Below are positions 13,270 to 25,739 of a stretch of DNA of 64,000 nt, piece after piece. The stretch comes from Lumbricus rubellus (Eukaryota; Annelida; Clitellata; Crassiclitellata; Lumbricidae): the NCBI GenBank assembly GCA_945859605.1, contig OX243812.1:50139262-50203261 (forward strand), read 5' to 3'. Below the pieces are notes generated by a model. The model was not told the origin of the DNA, did not search any database, and worked only from the letters and a program-made list of their open reading frames with translations. A program made the position numbers and the translations under genes. Numbering within the stretch: position 1 is the first letter of the stretch; every line of letters begins with the position of its first letter.

Positions 13270-13904
13270 TATGTGTATGAATGTAAACATGTTCTATTTC
13301 AATCTTAAAACTGTTCTATTCAGTTGGGGTTTGGTCGTGAGTATAGGCCTATAGATGGCTTTAAAAGACAATATAAATAATTTCTTCCAAATGGCTGAAT
13401 GAATATTCAACTGCAGCAGCTTAAACCGTGGCTTGTTCGACGCTTGGAGACTTGCGTACTAACTCACTACCTTATTTGTGGCAGCCATATCATGCACCGT
13501 GTTCAGTGTCACGCGAACGTTCGGAAGCGCTCCCTGCCAGCTCCGAAATAGACCATCTATAGGGCCTAGCTAGTCTAGTAGGCGACGAGCAAGCCTGCTC
13601 TTAGGACGATGTAAACTTTGACTGCTGGCCAGTGTTTAATCTAGGCATCTCCGGGGGGGGGGTAAGTTCCCTTCCAGGAATGACGTCCATCCCAGAAAAT
13701 ATCGAGAGCTGTTGTTCACATAATAGGCCTATATACGTACGTAACATTTCCCTTAGAGAAATTGTATAAGCAAACATTCCCTCAAAAATTCGACAGCTCT
13801 TAGGCCTAATTGTTGTTGATATGTATATAATTATGTTGATATGTAAAATTCCCCGCCAGGAAATTGACATCTCGATACTGTCGACAGACTTGTGCACTTA
13901 TCTG

Positions 13905-14115
13905 CGAAAATGTAGAGCCGTTTGTTGTCTGTGGCTGGTCCAACAACCTAGAGAATGGACTTCCCTTGACTATGCGACACCCCTGGACTTCTCAATTTCA
14001 CAAACTGTTAATTGAAGACTGTTTTTCTTCGCTTGGACTCGGTCGGGAGCGCCTCTGAGTAGGAACCTTTAAGGGGCGTTATGTAAATTCTGATTGATTG
14101 ATTGATTGACTGATT
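13905..14115 (+). repeat. SINE-family copy with (ATTG)n tail
   Basis: GGTCGGGAGCGCCTCTGAGTAGG followed by AAGGGGCGTTATGTAAATTC and (TGAT)n matches the 3' module of SINE-like copies at about 7120, 21850 and (inverted) 45650. The 5' limit is uncertain. Confidence 0.55.
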
Positions 14116-14356
14116 TATGCACTAAAAATGGGCTCGCGGATACTATAGGCTGCAGTAGAGGACTCGGAATGAACGGAGACGGAAGAAGACGCCTGCACAT
14201 GGCTTGACTTAATATACCGAGAAAGAGTATAAGTACTAAGTACCACGTAAGTACATGTATGTCTACATTTCCTAGATAATGACTCCTATTATATAAGCGA
14301 GGCTTGAAGCTAAACTGATCGACGACGATCGAGTCTAGACCGATTCTGGTCACATT

Positions 14357-16373
14357 TTAACTTGTGACGATCGTTTTGCTTTTGAGTCCTGCAGTGATCA
14401 GCACAGTCGTGTATTGTCCCTTCCTCATGACATCCTCCAACGTCTTCAGATCCTCCGTCTTCAGTTCATTTCGTTTCTTTCGATGCTCACGAGACAGAAC
14501 TTCCATCTGTTCAACGCAAACACACACAGCTGCTGGAAGGCACATCATAGACATCACAGGCATTACTGGCAGACATGTTTGCTGCTTTGTAAACAGTTAG
14601 TGCAGAATATACACCGTGAGGCATAAAAAAGGAAGCCCCTAGAAAAATCGTTATAATTTTAACAATATTCAAGCAATGTCAATGAAATTTAGGAAAGTTA
14701 TAGCTAAATAGCAGACAATGTAAAACAAATTACAGTTTGCATTCAAACTGTCCGCCTTTAGCTTCTACGCATGCGCGAAGTCGCTTGCGCCATTCAGGCA
14801 CCGCCGAGTCAATAATTCGCTGGTCAAGATCGCTCCAAGCTTGCACGATTCGCTTAGAAAGATCTTCAACATCACAGACTTGGTTTTGTACACCATTTCC
14901 TGCATGCATCCCCATAATTATTTTATAATCGACGGGATTAAGATCTGGGCTGTTAGGGGGCCATAGAGTAGGAATTATGAATTCAGGAGTTTCATTCGTT
15001 AGAAGTGCAACCGTTTCTCGAGCTCTGTACGCTGGAGCACCATCTTGCTGGAAAATGTAAAATTCAGAGAGTTCTCGAATTTCAGGTAGAAGGCCTTCCA
15101 TGAGAAAAACATCTCTATAGTATTGGTCGTTGATTTCTTACCCCGCTTCAACTAAGTGAATTGACGTGCGCCCCATAGAAGAAACACCGACTGACACCAT
15201 CAAGGATTTTCTAAACTTCGTACGTGTGCGTAAAAGGCAGTCGGATGCAGCAATTTCCCTCTTTCGAGTTCCAACAGCTACATACAGACTATCATTTTGA
15301 GTATTGCTAGTAGAAGCAGGAAATGGTGTACAAAACAAAGGTCCGTGATGTTGAAGATCTTCGTAAGCGAATGATGCAAGCTTGGAGCGATCTTGACCAT
15401 CGAATTATTGACTTGGCGGTGCGTGAATTGCGCAAGCGACTTCGCGCATGCGTAGAAGCTAAAGGCGGACAGTAAATTGTAAAAACCTTAATTTGTTTAC
15501 ATTGCTTGCTACTTAGCTATAATTTTCCTGAATTTCATTGACATTGTTTGAAAATCGTTAAAATAATAACGATTTTTCTAGGGGCTTCCTTTTTTATGCC
15601 TCACGATGTAGAGCGTGAAATAACATAAGAGCATAAAAGAATATGGAACATAACGTAAGGTAGTCTAACTGAACGCAATGGAGAAGAATAGAGACGTTTA
15701 GGCAGAATAAAATTATAATAGGTCTACACTAGAATATAACGCAACAGAACAAGATAGAGTAGGGCAGAATAAATCAGAATAGCATTTAATCGTTAATATT
15801 ATATTGATGAGTTTCTTTCATTCATTCATTCATTCATTCAATCATTCATTCGGTTGAACTTGAATTGGATTGGATCACTGAACCAGGCAAGATTAGACCA
15901 AACTGGATCAGATCAGACAAGAGCTTACAATATTAGATTTAAACATTTGATTCGATTAGGTTACACTGTGTCCATAATTATGGGAATCAACAAACCTTGT
16001 TGTGCAGCTTTTCTGCAGCAATTTCTTCACCTTTTTCTGCGAATCTGGTTGCGTTGGTTTTGATGAGGTTAAGGAATATACCATACCAGAGAATGAGAAG
16101 AACAATCCAGAAACCAACGGCCAGTCGATACCAACTTAGGAACTCAGCCGATAGACCACCATCATCTATCAATGATATATGCATAATGGAAATACATGGA
16201 AATGTTTACTATGAATCTGTAATAGATATTAATGAACCGGCGCTATATAAATCAACAGATACGATTCGATGCATGCTGCGCTGTCCTTAAAGAACCACGA
16301 AACTTCTTTGAGCAAAAGGTGGAGTAGGAGAAGAAGAAGGAGAAGGAGGAGGAGGGGGAGAAGAAGAAGAAAA

Positions 16374-16410
<37 letters not shown>

Positions 16411-19282
16411 AGAAGAAGAGGAAGCAGAAGAGGAAGAAGGAGAAGAGGAAGAATAAGAGGAGGAGGAGGAGAAGAAGAATAAGAAGAAGAAGAAGAAGAA
16501 GAGGAGGATGAGAAGAAGAAGAAGAAGAAGAAGAAGAAGAAGAAGAAGAGGAGGAGGAGGAGGAGAAGAAGAAGAAGAGGAGGAGGAGGAGGAGGAGAAG
16601 AAGAAGAAGAAGAAGAAGAAGAAGAGGAGGAGGAGGAGGAGGAGGAGAAGAAGAAGAAGAGGAGGAGGAGGAGGAGGAGAAGAAGAAGAAGAAGAAGAAG
16701 AAGAAGAGGAAGAATAAGAGGAGGAGGAGGAGAAGAAGAATAAGAAGAAGAAGAAGAAGAAGAAGAGGAGGATGAGAAGAAGAAGAAGAAGAAGAAGAAG
16801 AAGAGGAGGAGGAGGAGGAGGAGGAGAAGAAGAAGAAGAGGAGGAGGAGGAGGAGGAGAAGAAGAAGAAGAGGAGGAGGAGGAGGAGAAGAAGAAGAAGA
16901 AGAAGAAGAAGAAGAAGAGGAAGAATAAGAGGAGGAGGAGGAGAAGAAGAAGAAGAAGAAGAAGAAGAAGAAGAAGAGGAGGATGAGAAGAAGAAGAAGA
17001 AGAAGAAGAAGAAGAAGAAGAAGAGGAGGAGGAGGAGGAGAAAAAGAAGAAGAGGAGGAGGAGGAGGAGGAGAAGAAGAAGAAGAGGAGGAGGAGGAGGA
17101 GAAGAAGAAGAAGAAGAAGAAGAAAAAGAAAAATAAGAAGTAGAAAAAGAGGAGGATGAGGAGGAGAAGAAGAAAAGAGGAAGAGGAGGAGGAATAAAAA
17201 GGTAAGGAAGCGGAGGAGCAGGAGGTTGAGGAGCACGAGTAGGAAGGTGATGATGATAATGTGGTATGACGATCGATGACGACGATGATGATGATGACGA
17301 TGAAGAAGAGGAGGAAAAGGAGGAGGATGACAAAGAAGACGACTTTAAAAGAGGAGGAAGAATTGGAGGAAAAGGCAGAGGATAGGACGGGAATGAATTC
17401 AACGGTTAAGCAAAGTTCACCTGGCAACAATTGCTTTTATCGCATCGTTAATTCGCCAAAACTAGCTAACTGACTGGCCTACTGACTGACTGGTTATACA
17501 TTGTAGAACAATACGCCGATAGGCCTACATACAATTATATCCAGGCAGGTAGTCACTGAATCCCAGCGTATAGAGCGTCGTCATGCAGAAGTAGAACGAT
17601 TCTCCATAACTCCATTTCTCCATCGCCGCGAATATAGCGCTCGGAACGACAATCAGTAGGATGAGTCCAATGATGGCCGTCACGACGAAGAAGAGAAGCG
17701 ACGCTGTGTTCGGTCGACTGCAGTGTCGCTTGATGCAACCGTGGCTGCAGAACTTCCTGCTGAGAAGGTCGACCACGTGACCAGCGGTCATCGCAGTGGC
17801 AAAGAAGAGAGGAATTCCGAGCAGACCGAAGATGAGGCAGGCGATGTGACCCTCGTAGGAGGCGGGAGCCACGCGTCCGAAACCTTGAACAGACCGCAAC
17901 CGGTTACAGTGCAGCTATGCAATTTAAACAATAATTCTCAAGAACACAAAATTAATGACAGAAGACAATAAACTTAACTACTAACTAGCTGAATAGACGG
18001 CCTGCGATACATGTAGGCCTTTGCAAACATAATTATATCATAGGCCTAGCCTATAGGCCTACATGCTATGCATGTATATTTCTTTGCGTGAAGACCATGT
18101 ATGCATGCAGGCAGGCAATGCATGCATTATCAATATCATCATTATTATTATTAATTTCTTGTTGTTGTTGCTGTTGTCGTTTTCGTTGTCGCTGTTTGTT
18201 TGCTTGATCGTTTTTTGCACAATGGTCACATGAAAAGTGCAAATGTGAGGCACCGTAAATCTATTTCCTTCATGTATGTGTAAATAAATATTATACAGTA
18301 CTGTTATACACACATTGTATTCATTAAGTCATTTGAAAACTTATATAACGCCCCGTTTATAGCGCCCCTTCATTTTCTGTTTTTGTGGATATATCTTGGC
18401 ACGTATGCATTATGCATATAATAATTACATGTAGACCCTGTGTGTGCATTATATGTAGGCCTAATATACCTGGATATTTATAGTGCTGCTCAAATCAGAT
18501 ATAGGCTAGATACATATAAGATTAGAGTGTTTCCTATAATAGTCCTACCAACTGTTGAGAACATCTGAATGGCTACAAAGATGCTGGATGCCATATCCCA
18601 TCTGGTGTATTCGACAAGTGACTGGTTGTCTCCAGCCGTGATCTCTAGTCCACCGATATACATCTCAGACAAGATGCTCTTTAGCCACACGATGTCTGAC
18701 CCGTTCAGACAGCCACGAGAACCTAAAGCACAACAAGAAAATTCTCAATCAAGAGTCTATATTATGTAGACCTACACCATAGGCGTATGGAAGTTTTCAC
18801 CAGTGGGGGGGGGAGATTGAACTTCTGCCCGAAAAATATATCCCCCCCCCCAAAAAAAGTTGCTGACAATAACAGAATTTTTAACTTGCTCAGGCACCGG
18901 CTTAATTTGCATTAATTCCAGCCCTGCAGACCATCCAGTTCTCTAACATTCCAACTTGTTCCTCCTTATAATGAAACCCACTTTTGCAGACCCTTTGCCT
19001 AATCTCCTGCAGAGGTGTATCAGTTTTTTAGCCCCCCCCCCCCACAGAACGGAAACCAAACTCTATACCCATGGTTATTGTCAGTAAATGTCTCAGCCAA
19101 TCAACCAGTCAATTCAACAGAGCCAATTGCAGGTTCTACTTACAAAGGACATCGACTTCAGCGAGAACTTCAGAACGCAGTTGGATCTCGTAATCCTTTT
19201 CGAGGAAGTGGAAAACGATTCCTCCGATGGCAGCGTAGAACACAGTCACCAATATGATGATCAACGTCGCTTGACAATTCAT
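14357..19282 (-). CDS. Two-pore-domain potassium channel (K2P), gene 2
   Basis: Minus-strand exons: 19144-19282, 18549-18722, 17533-17883, 15996-16165 and probably 14357-14506 (984 bp, 327 aa). The first three introns are phase 1, exactly as in gene 1; the last is phase 0. The ATG at 19282 begins MNCQATLIIILVTVFYAAIG (M1), followed by FHFLEK. Exon 2 has the cap Cys (RGCLNGSD). The first filter, across the exon 2/3 junction, is canonical T-V-G-F-G. Exon 3 contains M2 (GLLGIPLFFATAM), M3 and a second pore TLGFSDYLPG. Exon 4 has M4 (FWIVLLILWYGIFLNLI). The proposed exon 5 has a good acceptor and encodes a charged tail (REHRKKRNELK) fitting a cytoplasmic C-terminus. If exon 4 is instead terminal, the protein ends NKVC at 15987. 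Intron 3 holds the purine tract and intron 4 a mariner element. Confidence 0.85.
14730..15338 (-). pseudogene. Mariner transposase, broken
   Basis: The frame 14730-15101 encodes FYIFQQDGAPAYRARETVAL, WPPNSPDLNPVDY and a C-terminal WRKRLRACVEAKGG. These include the second and third catalytic blocks of a mariner transposase. The preceding part (15138-15338) continues the protein but is cut off by an in-frame stop near 15138. The DNA-binding N-terminus is missing, replaced by an inverted copy of the C-terminal end (15330-15474). Confidence 0.85.
15330..15474 (+). pseudogene. Inverted copy of mariner transposase C-terminus
   Basis: Plus-strand reading gives DVEDLRKRMMQAWSDLDHRI and RKRLRACVEAKGG before a stop. 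It mirrors 14730-14900 with about 85-90% similarity by eye, and forms the right arm of the fold-back element. Confidence 0.8.
16316..17365. repeat. 1-kb polypurine tract (GAA/GGA)n
   Basis: The plus strand is almost pure purine for about 1,050 bp, alternating blocks of (GAA)n and (GGA)n in a higher-order pattern with a few TAA and ATG interruptions. It lies in intron 3 of K2P gene 2. Such mirror-like purine runs can form intramolecular triplex (H-DNA). Long ORFs over it are low-complexity artefacts. Confidence 0.95.
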
Positions 19283-22200
19283 CTTTGACGCGAGTCATTG
19301 ATGACGACTGACGGCACTGTAAACCGATCTGTTTACAAAAGCACCGTCATCAGCGCTGATTATAATAATTTATTATTGAAATGTTGTTAGAAGTATAATA
19401 ATTAGACAGTATAGGGCAACTAGCCTAGTTAAACCCCAGAGGCAGCATTTTGGCCTGCCTATGAAATAGTATCGACCGGCTTGCAAAGGCACTTAAGAGG
19501 GATGCAATTGTACATAGGCCTAAGCCTATATTCTTTCTAGAGAAAGGAATTTTTAGAGGTAGAGGACAGGTAGGCCTATAATTGTAGCCTAGGTCCATGC
19601 ACTGTGCACATTAGGCAAAGACAACACTGAAGAAGAGGCGACAATAAACACAGGGAGAGGAAGACCACGATATGGAAATTGGAGGTGTACTGGTACTTGT
19701 TTGGCAAACTATAAGCTTACGAAACTTGAAACCACGGAGGAGTGGGAGGACTAGCCTATATGTGGTCCAAATGGATTTCCCATGTAAAAACAATAGCTTT
19801 CCTGCATTTACTCCACATATGCCTGCCAGCGTCACATTGTCAAGTCAGCAACAGTAACATATGTTGTGTGAGCGCGCAAATGAGACAACTAACAGATCAG
19901 ATCGTTAATTATTACCGTAGATATTCGACCATGCAGTTAATAAATTCATTTATTGATGATAAATTATTATGACAAACACACCGCTAGCCTACAGAAAGCG
20001 ATTGCTCAAATCTGTGTAGGCTATAGCCTATATAGGCCTACCTGAGATTGTCTTTGCCCATGTCTACCCTAACCCAGGATCAGATTCAAATACTCAACTG
20101 GAGTAGATAATAAGAACATAATTAGGCTATGAAATAAATAAGAAATGATACTAAATATGTGTAGGCCTATCGTACAATAGCATTTCAGCAACATACCCGC
20201 ACAATCAGTTTAGAATTATCCACGTAGACAATGTCTTCGATGAGTCACTATAGATCGATCGATCATCCTTCGAATTTTCAAAAGAGTTTCTGCTGTCCAA
20301 TTACAACGGCGCCAGATTAAAAAACCTTTGAAGTAAATCGATCAAAGAACGGTTCAACCAACAAAACGAATCTAATAAAAAAACACGTAGACCTTCTGTA
20401 AAGAAAAAATAATTATATTAGGCTAGGCCATATACAGCGCCTTGTAAAAATATAATGTAGGCCCCAATTGTATTTAAATCAGTTTATGTATAATTAGGCA
20501 AATATAGGCCTATATACTCCTACAGGAATGAGATGGGATAAATTATGGCTAATTGACATCGACATCATGAAATATATGGACTTGATCTAGACTGGAGCTC
20601 AGGCTGAACGTGTGAGCGAACAGCTTTCTTTAGTTATATGGGCGTGTATAATTGCGCATAGGAATAAAGGAACTTCAAGCCTCTAGAGTCTAGACTCTTA
20701 ACTGATGATTAATAACAGCAACATTAATGTGGTCATGTCGCCACGGACATCACACATTCACACAAATTGTCTGGAATAACAGAACCGATACGATCAGTGT
20801 GGCCAACCCTCAGAAATATTGGCAGGATACTAGAGCATACATAGGCCTACGCTACCATAAGATAGCTTACTATGAGCCAACTATTAGCATTATTATAGTT
20901 GTTAGTAGGGGTCATTGTATTATTAATATCAAATTTATTTTTGGTGTAATTGTTTTTAACTTATTATTAAACCCGAGGTAGGTTATTAATTAATTATTTA
21001 TTAATGCCACAATAAACATAGAGAACTACAATTTGTATAATCATATGACTCTCATAATCTCATTGATTTTGAAACCTGTGTATCGAGTACGATTTTTCAT
21101 TATCGCTTTCGTGATTAAGATTGGTGCTCTCGAATAAGCTGGCACCCTGCGTTTGCGTTTAGAAATTTGGTCTCAGGCCTACGACAGTGATTATTTCGTT
21201 CAATATATACTGAAGTGTCTAGATTCATTTACAGCCATGCTTATTAATGTGCACTTATTAATACGTAGAATAGACAAGCAATAGGCCCATATATATACAT
21301 TACATGTATAATGTATATATATATATTCATTATATATATATATATTCAGTCGTGCAAGCATGCATACATGCGTTCTAGCCACCTTATTGACCGGCTTTGT
21401 CACACAACAATGTTGTTTAAATCTGCGGACTGACGTCCTTGCAAACAGATTCCGTCACAATAGAAAAACACAACAATAGTCTATTATATCTATTATAGGG
21501 GTTGAACACGCTACACCTCGAAGTGAGGTGGCCTGTCCCACGTTACGTCAGTGGCCTAAGCCTCACACCATCGGCTTAACGTACAAAACAAATATAATAC
21601 AATGAATGATTCATGTACAATTGTACATATACGATATATATATATATTATATATATTCTACATATACGAGCTATATAAGTATATCCATGTGCACTTATTA
21701 ATACGTAGACAAGCAGCACACACACATATTATAGGCCTATATAACATTGTATATATATTATATACATATTGTATGGACTTGATCAAGTCCATCACTCGAA
21801 ATTGCTCATGCGCTTCGTCTTGAAACTCCGATTCAGTGTCCGTACTATAGTCGTGAGCGCTTCTGCTCATGAGTATACGAATCTTGAAGGGGCGCTATAA
21901 CAGGTGCACATACATACATACATACATAGGCCTACTTAGACCTATAGTTACACTAATTTCTCTTGCTTTAAGCGTACCTTAAGAGCACACACACTTGAGC
22001 ATATATCATAATTGTTAGTTAAGTTAGTTAAGTTTGTTATTTTACTCTTGTGTTTCCTATAACAGCTTTCGTTGTCACTAAAGTTTGTGTTCCATATGTA
22101 TGTCGTTCTGAAAGCCTAGGCCCCTATGTCACCTTTAATTTTTCAACAGGACCCCATCTTAGCGGGACTTGTCCCTTTGGTGGGCCTGTTGTTCAAAATA

Positions 22201-22745
22201 CTTCACTGTGATTGCTGTATGTTTGATAAATCTGCTGGTTCACATAAATAACTTAATTTCCTAGCAAATTTCCTCATTGCATTACTGTGTAAGGATGGAA
22301 AGGAAAGGAAGGAGTTGTGCAGTTCTAAAAATTTGTTACTTTATTATACTATAATAAATTATGTGATCATAATTTCTTGTATACAATGTACGTTGTAGGC
22401 CCTACGTTGATGATGGGATCAATAATTATCTAAACTTGAACTTGAACACACAGGGTTGCATTGTAAAAATTGGAGATGAGTCCAAGTTATAGAGTTGTCT
22501 AGACCTGTCCTGCAGGCCATTTACCCGCATCTGAGGTGAGTATAGGCCTATACTCTGCATACCCGCGTATACGGTATACCCTCGACTACAGCCCTGACTA
22601 CACAGGCCTAGGTCTAACTATGTGTCTAGTAGGCCTAATACAATCATTTTCAAGCGATCATGCTGCAGTGACAATTTCGGCAAGCAAATCTTACAGATCA
22701 TATTGAGTGAGTGACTTAGCGAAGCATTGCAAATCCTCTTTCATG
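19283..22745. other. Gene-poor host DNA
   Basis: No gene supported. AT-rich, with many TAGGCCTA-type words, palindromic (TA)n stretches near 21300-21345 and 21640-21660, a SINE tail at about 21780-21905 followed by (CATA)n, and a partial relative of the 22746 MITE near 22290-22350. Confidence 0.6.
21780..21905 (+). repeat. SINE-family 3' module
   Basis: CGCTTCGTCTTGAAACTCCG followed by GTGAGCGCTTCTGCTCATGAG and GAAGGGGCGCTATAACAG is the same module as at 14050 and, inverted, 34790 and 45660. A (CATA)n tail follows. Confidence 0.6.
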
Positions 22746-22945
22746 CATGCAGGGCTTTTTAAACGTGCAGTTGTACACAAAATGTGCAGTTCTAAATGGA
22801 TCTGTGCAGTTGTAGAAGTACTTTTATACGGTTTAAACTAGCAAAAAAATGGTCATTGTCCCCTGATTGGAAGTAATTTACCATGAAGGATAGGAAGGAA
22901 AGGAAGGAGTTGTGCAGTTCTACAAATTCTTTTCAAACAGCCCTG
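22746..22945. mobile_element. hAT-type MITE (200 bp)
   Basis: The ends CAGGGCTTTTTAAA...TTTCAAACAGCCCTG are flanked by a perfect 8-bp duplication CTTTCATG (22738-22745, 22946-22953). The left end has an extra CATG before CAGGG. Diverged relatives lie at 2680-2805 and 22290-22350. Confidence 0.8.
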
Positions 22946-23576
22946 CTTTCATGTAGCATTTTAAAAGCATAAAGTAGCCTGCAGCAAATAAAGTAACTGA
23001 GTCAGGTATAGGCTAACAGATCTCTTGTTTCCGCAAATGCCTGCACTTCATTTGAAAAACAAAACGACAGTTAGTCCTATGCTGTTAGTTGTATACGCCA
23101 ATGACATTGTGGATAAACAACCACAGAATTTTTATGCCAGAACGTTTGCCCTGTCAGAAGTTTTCCCTACCAGAATTTTTGTCCTGCCAGAAGTTTTTGC
23201 TGAGACAGAATTTTGTCCTGTCAGAATTTCTGCCAAGCCAGAGAGCGGACGGACGGACGTGAACAGTAGGCTAATGAACAATGAATATGCTCGAACAAAT
23301 TCTTGCAGGGCAAAAATTTCTGGCAGGGCAATGACTAGGACAACGACCAGGGCAAAGGCTTTTTTACCAGGGCATTTACTCTGCCATGCCTTGGCGTAGC
23401 ACCGCCACTGACTGTCCGGTCAGAAATTTCAGATTTTATCGGACATATGATTGTGTTCGGCAAATAATTATTGCTAGCAACAAGTCTTGGATAGGCCCTA
23501 CTTGGAGTGTAGTTTCTTGGGGGCCATGAAAAGATATCTGCTTACGATTTTTCAACGGATAATGGATTGCGTTGTG

Positions 23577-23847
23577 CATGGGCGCCTGCAGAAATTTTTG
23601 CAGGAGCGGCAAAAACAATGGTCACGATCAATATTTTTAGCAAGAGCCTGAAAATGCAACGCAAAACAATTAAGAGCACGGTTATTTTTCACAGAGGTTT
23701 CTATTATATTTCTCAATTTCACGTTGTGTGCAATTAGTAACATTATCGCTTTAGTACGAAGAAATAAAAAAAGTAGTAGTTAACAAATAGGAAATCGATT
23801 TTCAGGGGGCAAGTGCCCCCTCTTGCCCCTATGTGCGGGCGCCCATG
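23577..23847. mobile_element. hAT-like MITE with CATGGGCG ends
   Basis: The ends CATGGGCGCCTGCAG...GCGGGCGCCCATG are inverted. The flanking 8-mers GCGTTGTG and GCCTTTTG match at 6 of 8 positions, consistent with an old target duplication. The termini resemble the MITEs at 27224 and 42918. Confidence 0.65.
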
Positions 23848-24193
23848 GCCTTTTGAAGCAGAACCAAATATATGATGCACGGATCATAGCCTATAGGCTA
23901 CATGTACCTTGTGCAATGTGCATAAAGTTGCAGGCTTGATATACGGAGTTCAAATCATATTAAGTGAACCGAATCTCCGTATTTAGGCCATGTATCTGTA
24001 TGTATGTCTGTCTGTCTGTTTATTCGTCTATCTGTCTCTCTCAGCACAATCATCCATCTCTTCTTCTGCCGTCCCCGGCCACGTTGTCACTGTACCTCTG
24101 CTTTCATTATTCTTTTGATGCCGGTATTTTAGGTCCGCTCGCTCCACATGACCATTCCATCACAGTCTGGTCTCTCGTGTCTTGTCGGATATA

Positions 24194-25636
24194 CAGGGTG
24201 GCTCCAAAAAATACCCCACTGGATAAAATGCAATATCTTCGCAACCCATTGGCATTTTTCTACGAAAATTTCCCAATTTGTAGGGGAATGAATTTCCAAC
24301 AATCCCTGAAAGTTCCACTTGAAAATTTTCATGTTTGCAAAAGTTACAGCTGTTTAAACTTTCAATTCCGTTTTTTGGAATTTCGGCGGGAAAAATGAAC
24401 GTCATTTGTTGATTTCCATGTCAAATATTATCACCTTTCACTGCCACCTCAGAAATCCGTTTTGCAGTTTATCGCTAAGTGTGATGGGAGTGTACATTCT
24501 CTGCTTTAATACGAGCTCAAATTCTTTTTGTGAAACTCGGTATGGGCTTGTTGATCGACTCCTCCGGCAACTGATCCCACATTACCAGCAAGACTTCCTT
24601 CAGCCAGCCAATGTTCTCCAAGTTGGGATGAAATGTCTAGCAGAGCTCCACATACGTGATAATCAATAGGGTTAAGGTATATTGAGTTTGTTGGTCATTC
24701 ATGTTTGCGGGAAAAAAATCTGCAGTTGATGGCAATAAGGTAGCGTCATCATAACTAACCTTGCCGTGTGAGCAAGCAGAAAGACAGCGGTCGTTTGGTC
24801 TGACGGATAAGCGCGATGTTCACGAAATTCGCTTAGTAGTCGCAAGGGTAAAGTTTGCAAAGCACATCATGGTTTCGGCGTCAAATCTGCTGGCGTGTGT
24901 TACGGCTGCATGGAAAAACTGCACTTCATCCCATTCAGTAGGCTAAATGTCAAACTTACCGTTGAACTCTGTTACCCAGACTCATTGAAGACTGCAGGTA
25001 TGTTTTAACATTTGGTTTCATTTTCCAGCAGGACGGTGCGCCTGCTTGCTCGCACGGCAGGGTTGATTATGATGATGCTATCTTATTGCCATCAACTCCG
25101 GAAATTTATTGGCACAGGTGAATGATCATCAAACTCGCCAGATCTTAACACTTTTGTTTATTACGACTGGGAAGCTATGCTGGAACGATGCAAGACATTT
25201 CATCCCAAGTTGGAGAACATTGGCTAACTGAAGGAAGTCTTGCTGCTAATGTGGGATCAGTTGCCGTAGGACTCGATCAACAAGGCCATAATGAGTTCCA
25301 AAAAAATAATTTGATCTCGAGTTAAAGCAGAGAGTGGACACTCCCATCATACTTTACGATAAACTGTAAAACGGATGTCTGCGGTCGTGGTGAAAGTGAT
25401 ATCATTTGACATGGAAATCTACAAGTGACGCTAACTTTTCCGCGGATATTTGAAAAAACGAAATTGAAAGTTTAAACAGCTGCCATTTTTGCAAACATGA
25501 AAATATTTAAGTGAAACTTTCAGAGAATGTTGGAAATTCATTCCCCTACAAATTGGGAAAGTTTCGTAGAAAAATGTCAATGGGTTGCGAAGATATTGCA
25601 TAATATCCGGTGGGGTAATTTTTTTTAGCCACCCTG
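24194..25636. mobile_element. Mariner-like element, copy 2 (1,443 bp), fold-back form
   Basis: The termini CAGGGTGGCT...AGCCACCCTG are flanked by TA (24192-24193, 25637-25638). It is the same family as 11860-13269. The transposase 3' region appears twice in opposite orientation: about 24540-24780 (minus sense) and 25020-25320 (plus sense, FQQDGAPACSHGRVDYDDA). The copy is therefore an inverted-duplication product with no intact gene. Confidence 0.8.
25020..25320 (+). pseudogene. Decayed mariner transposase fragment
   Basis: FQQDGAPACSHGRVDYDDA followed by broken frames (stops near 25120 and 25150) marks the catalytic core and C-terminus of the same transposase as at 12353-12688, in the right arm of the fold-back element. 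Confidence 0.7.
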
Positions 25637-25739
25637 TACAAGCGACTCCTACTTTCCTTCGGATGTTCTCATTTCTCTGCTTGTCTTTCAAGGAAATCCC
25701 AAGTATCCATCGCAGCATTCTCATTTCCGTTCTCTCCTG

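Larger units (their letters stand above)
14612..15608. mobile_element. Mariner-like element with fold-back structure (997 bp)
   Basis: The termini CAYCGTGAGGCATAAAAAAG...CTTTTTTATGCCTCACGRTG are flanked by TA (14610-14611, 15609-15610). The two outer ~290 bp are inverted copies of each other, each carrying the transposase 3' end (left arm minus strand, right arm plus strand). The element lies in intron 4 of K2P gene 2. Confidence 0.85.
24050..25735 (-). pseudogene. LINE endonuclease/RT-type C-terminal remnant split by a mariner-like element
   Basis: Minus-strand peptide RMLRWILGISLKDKQRNENI (about 25640-25730) is typical of the C-terminal region of RTE/L1-like LINE ORFs. It continues on the far side of the mariner-like element (24193 downward) with SDKTRETRL and WYGHVERA. 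The coding sense is restored when the TA-flanked element 24194-25636 is ignored. One in-frame stop remains, so it is a dead fragment. Confidence 0.7.

Noticed and set aside
16229..17430. Long Ser/Leu/Phe/Pro and Arg/Glu/Lys-rich ORFs on both strands
   Set aside because: Frames across a pure purine microsatellite; low complexity, lying in a channel-gene intron.
23025..23399. 124-aa Pro/Arg-rich plus ORF
   Set aside because: Repeats of CAGAATTT/GTCCTG type words give the frame; no domain or splice context.
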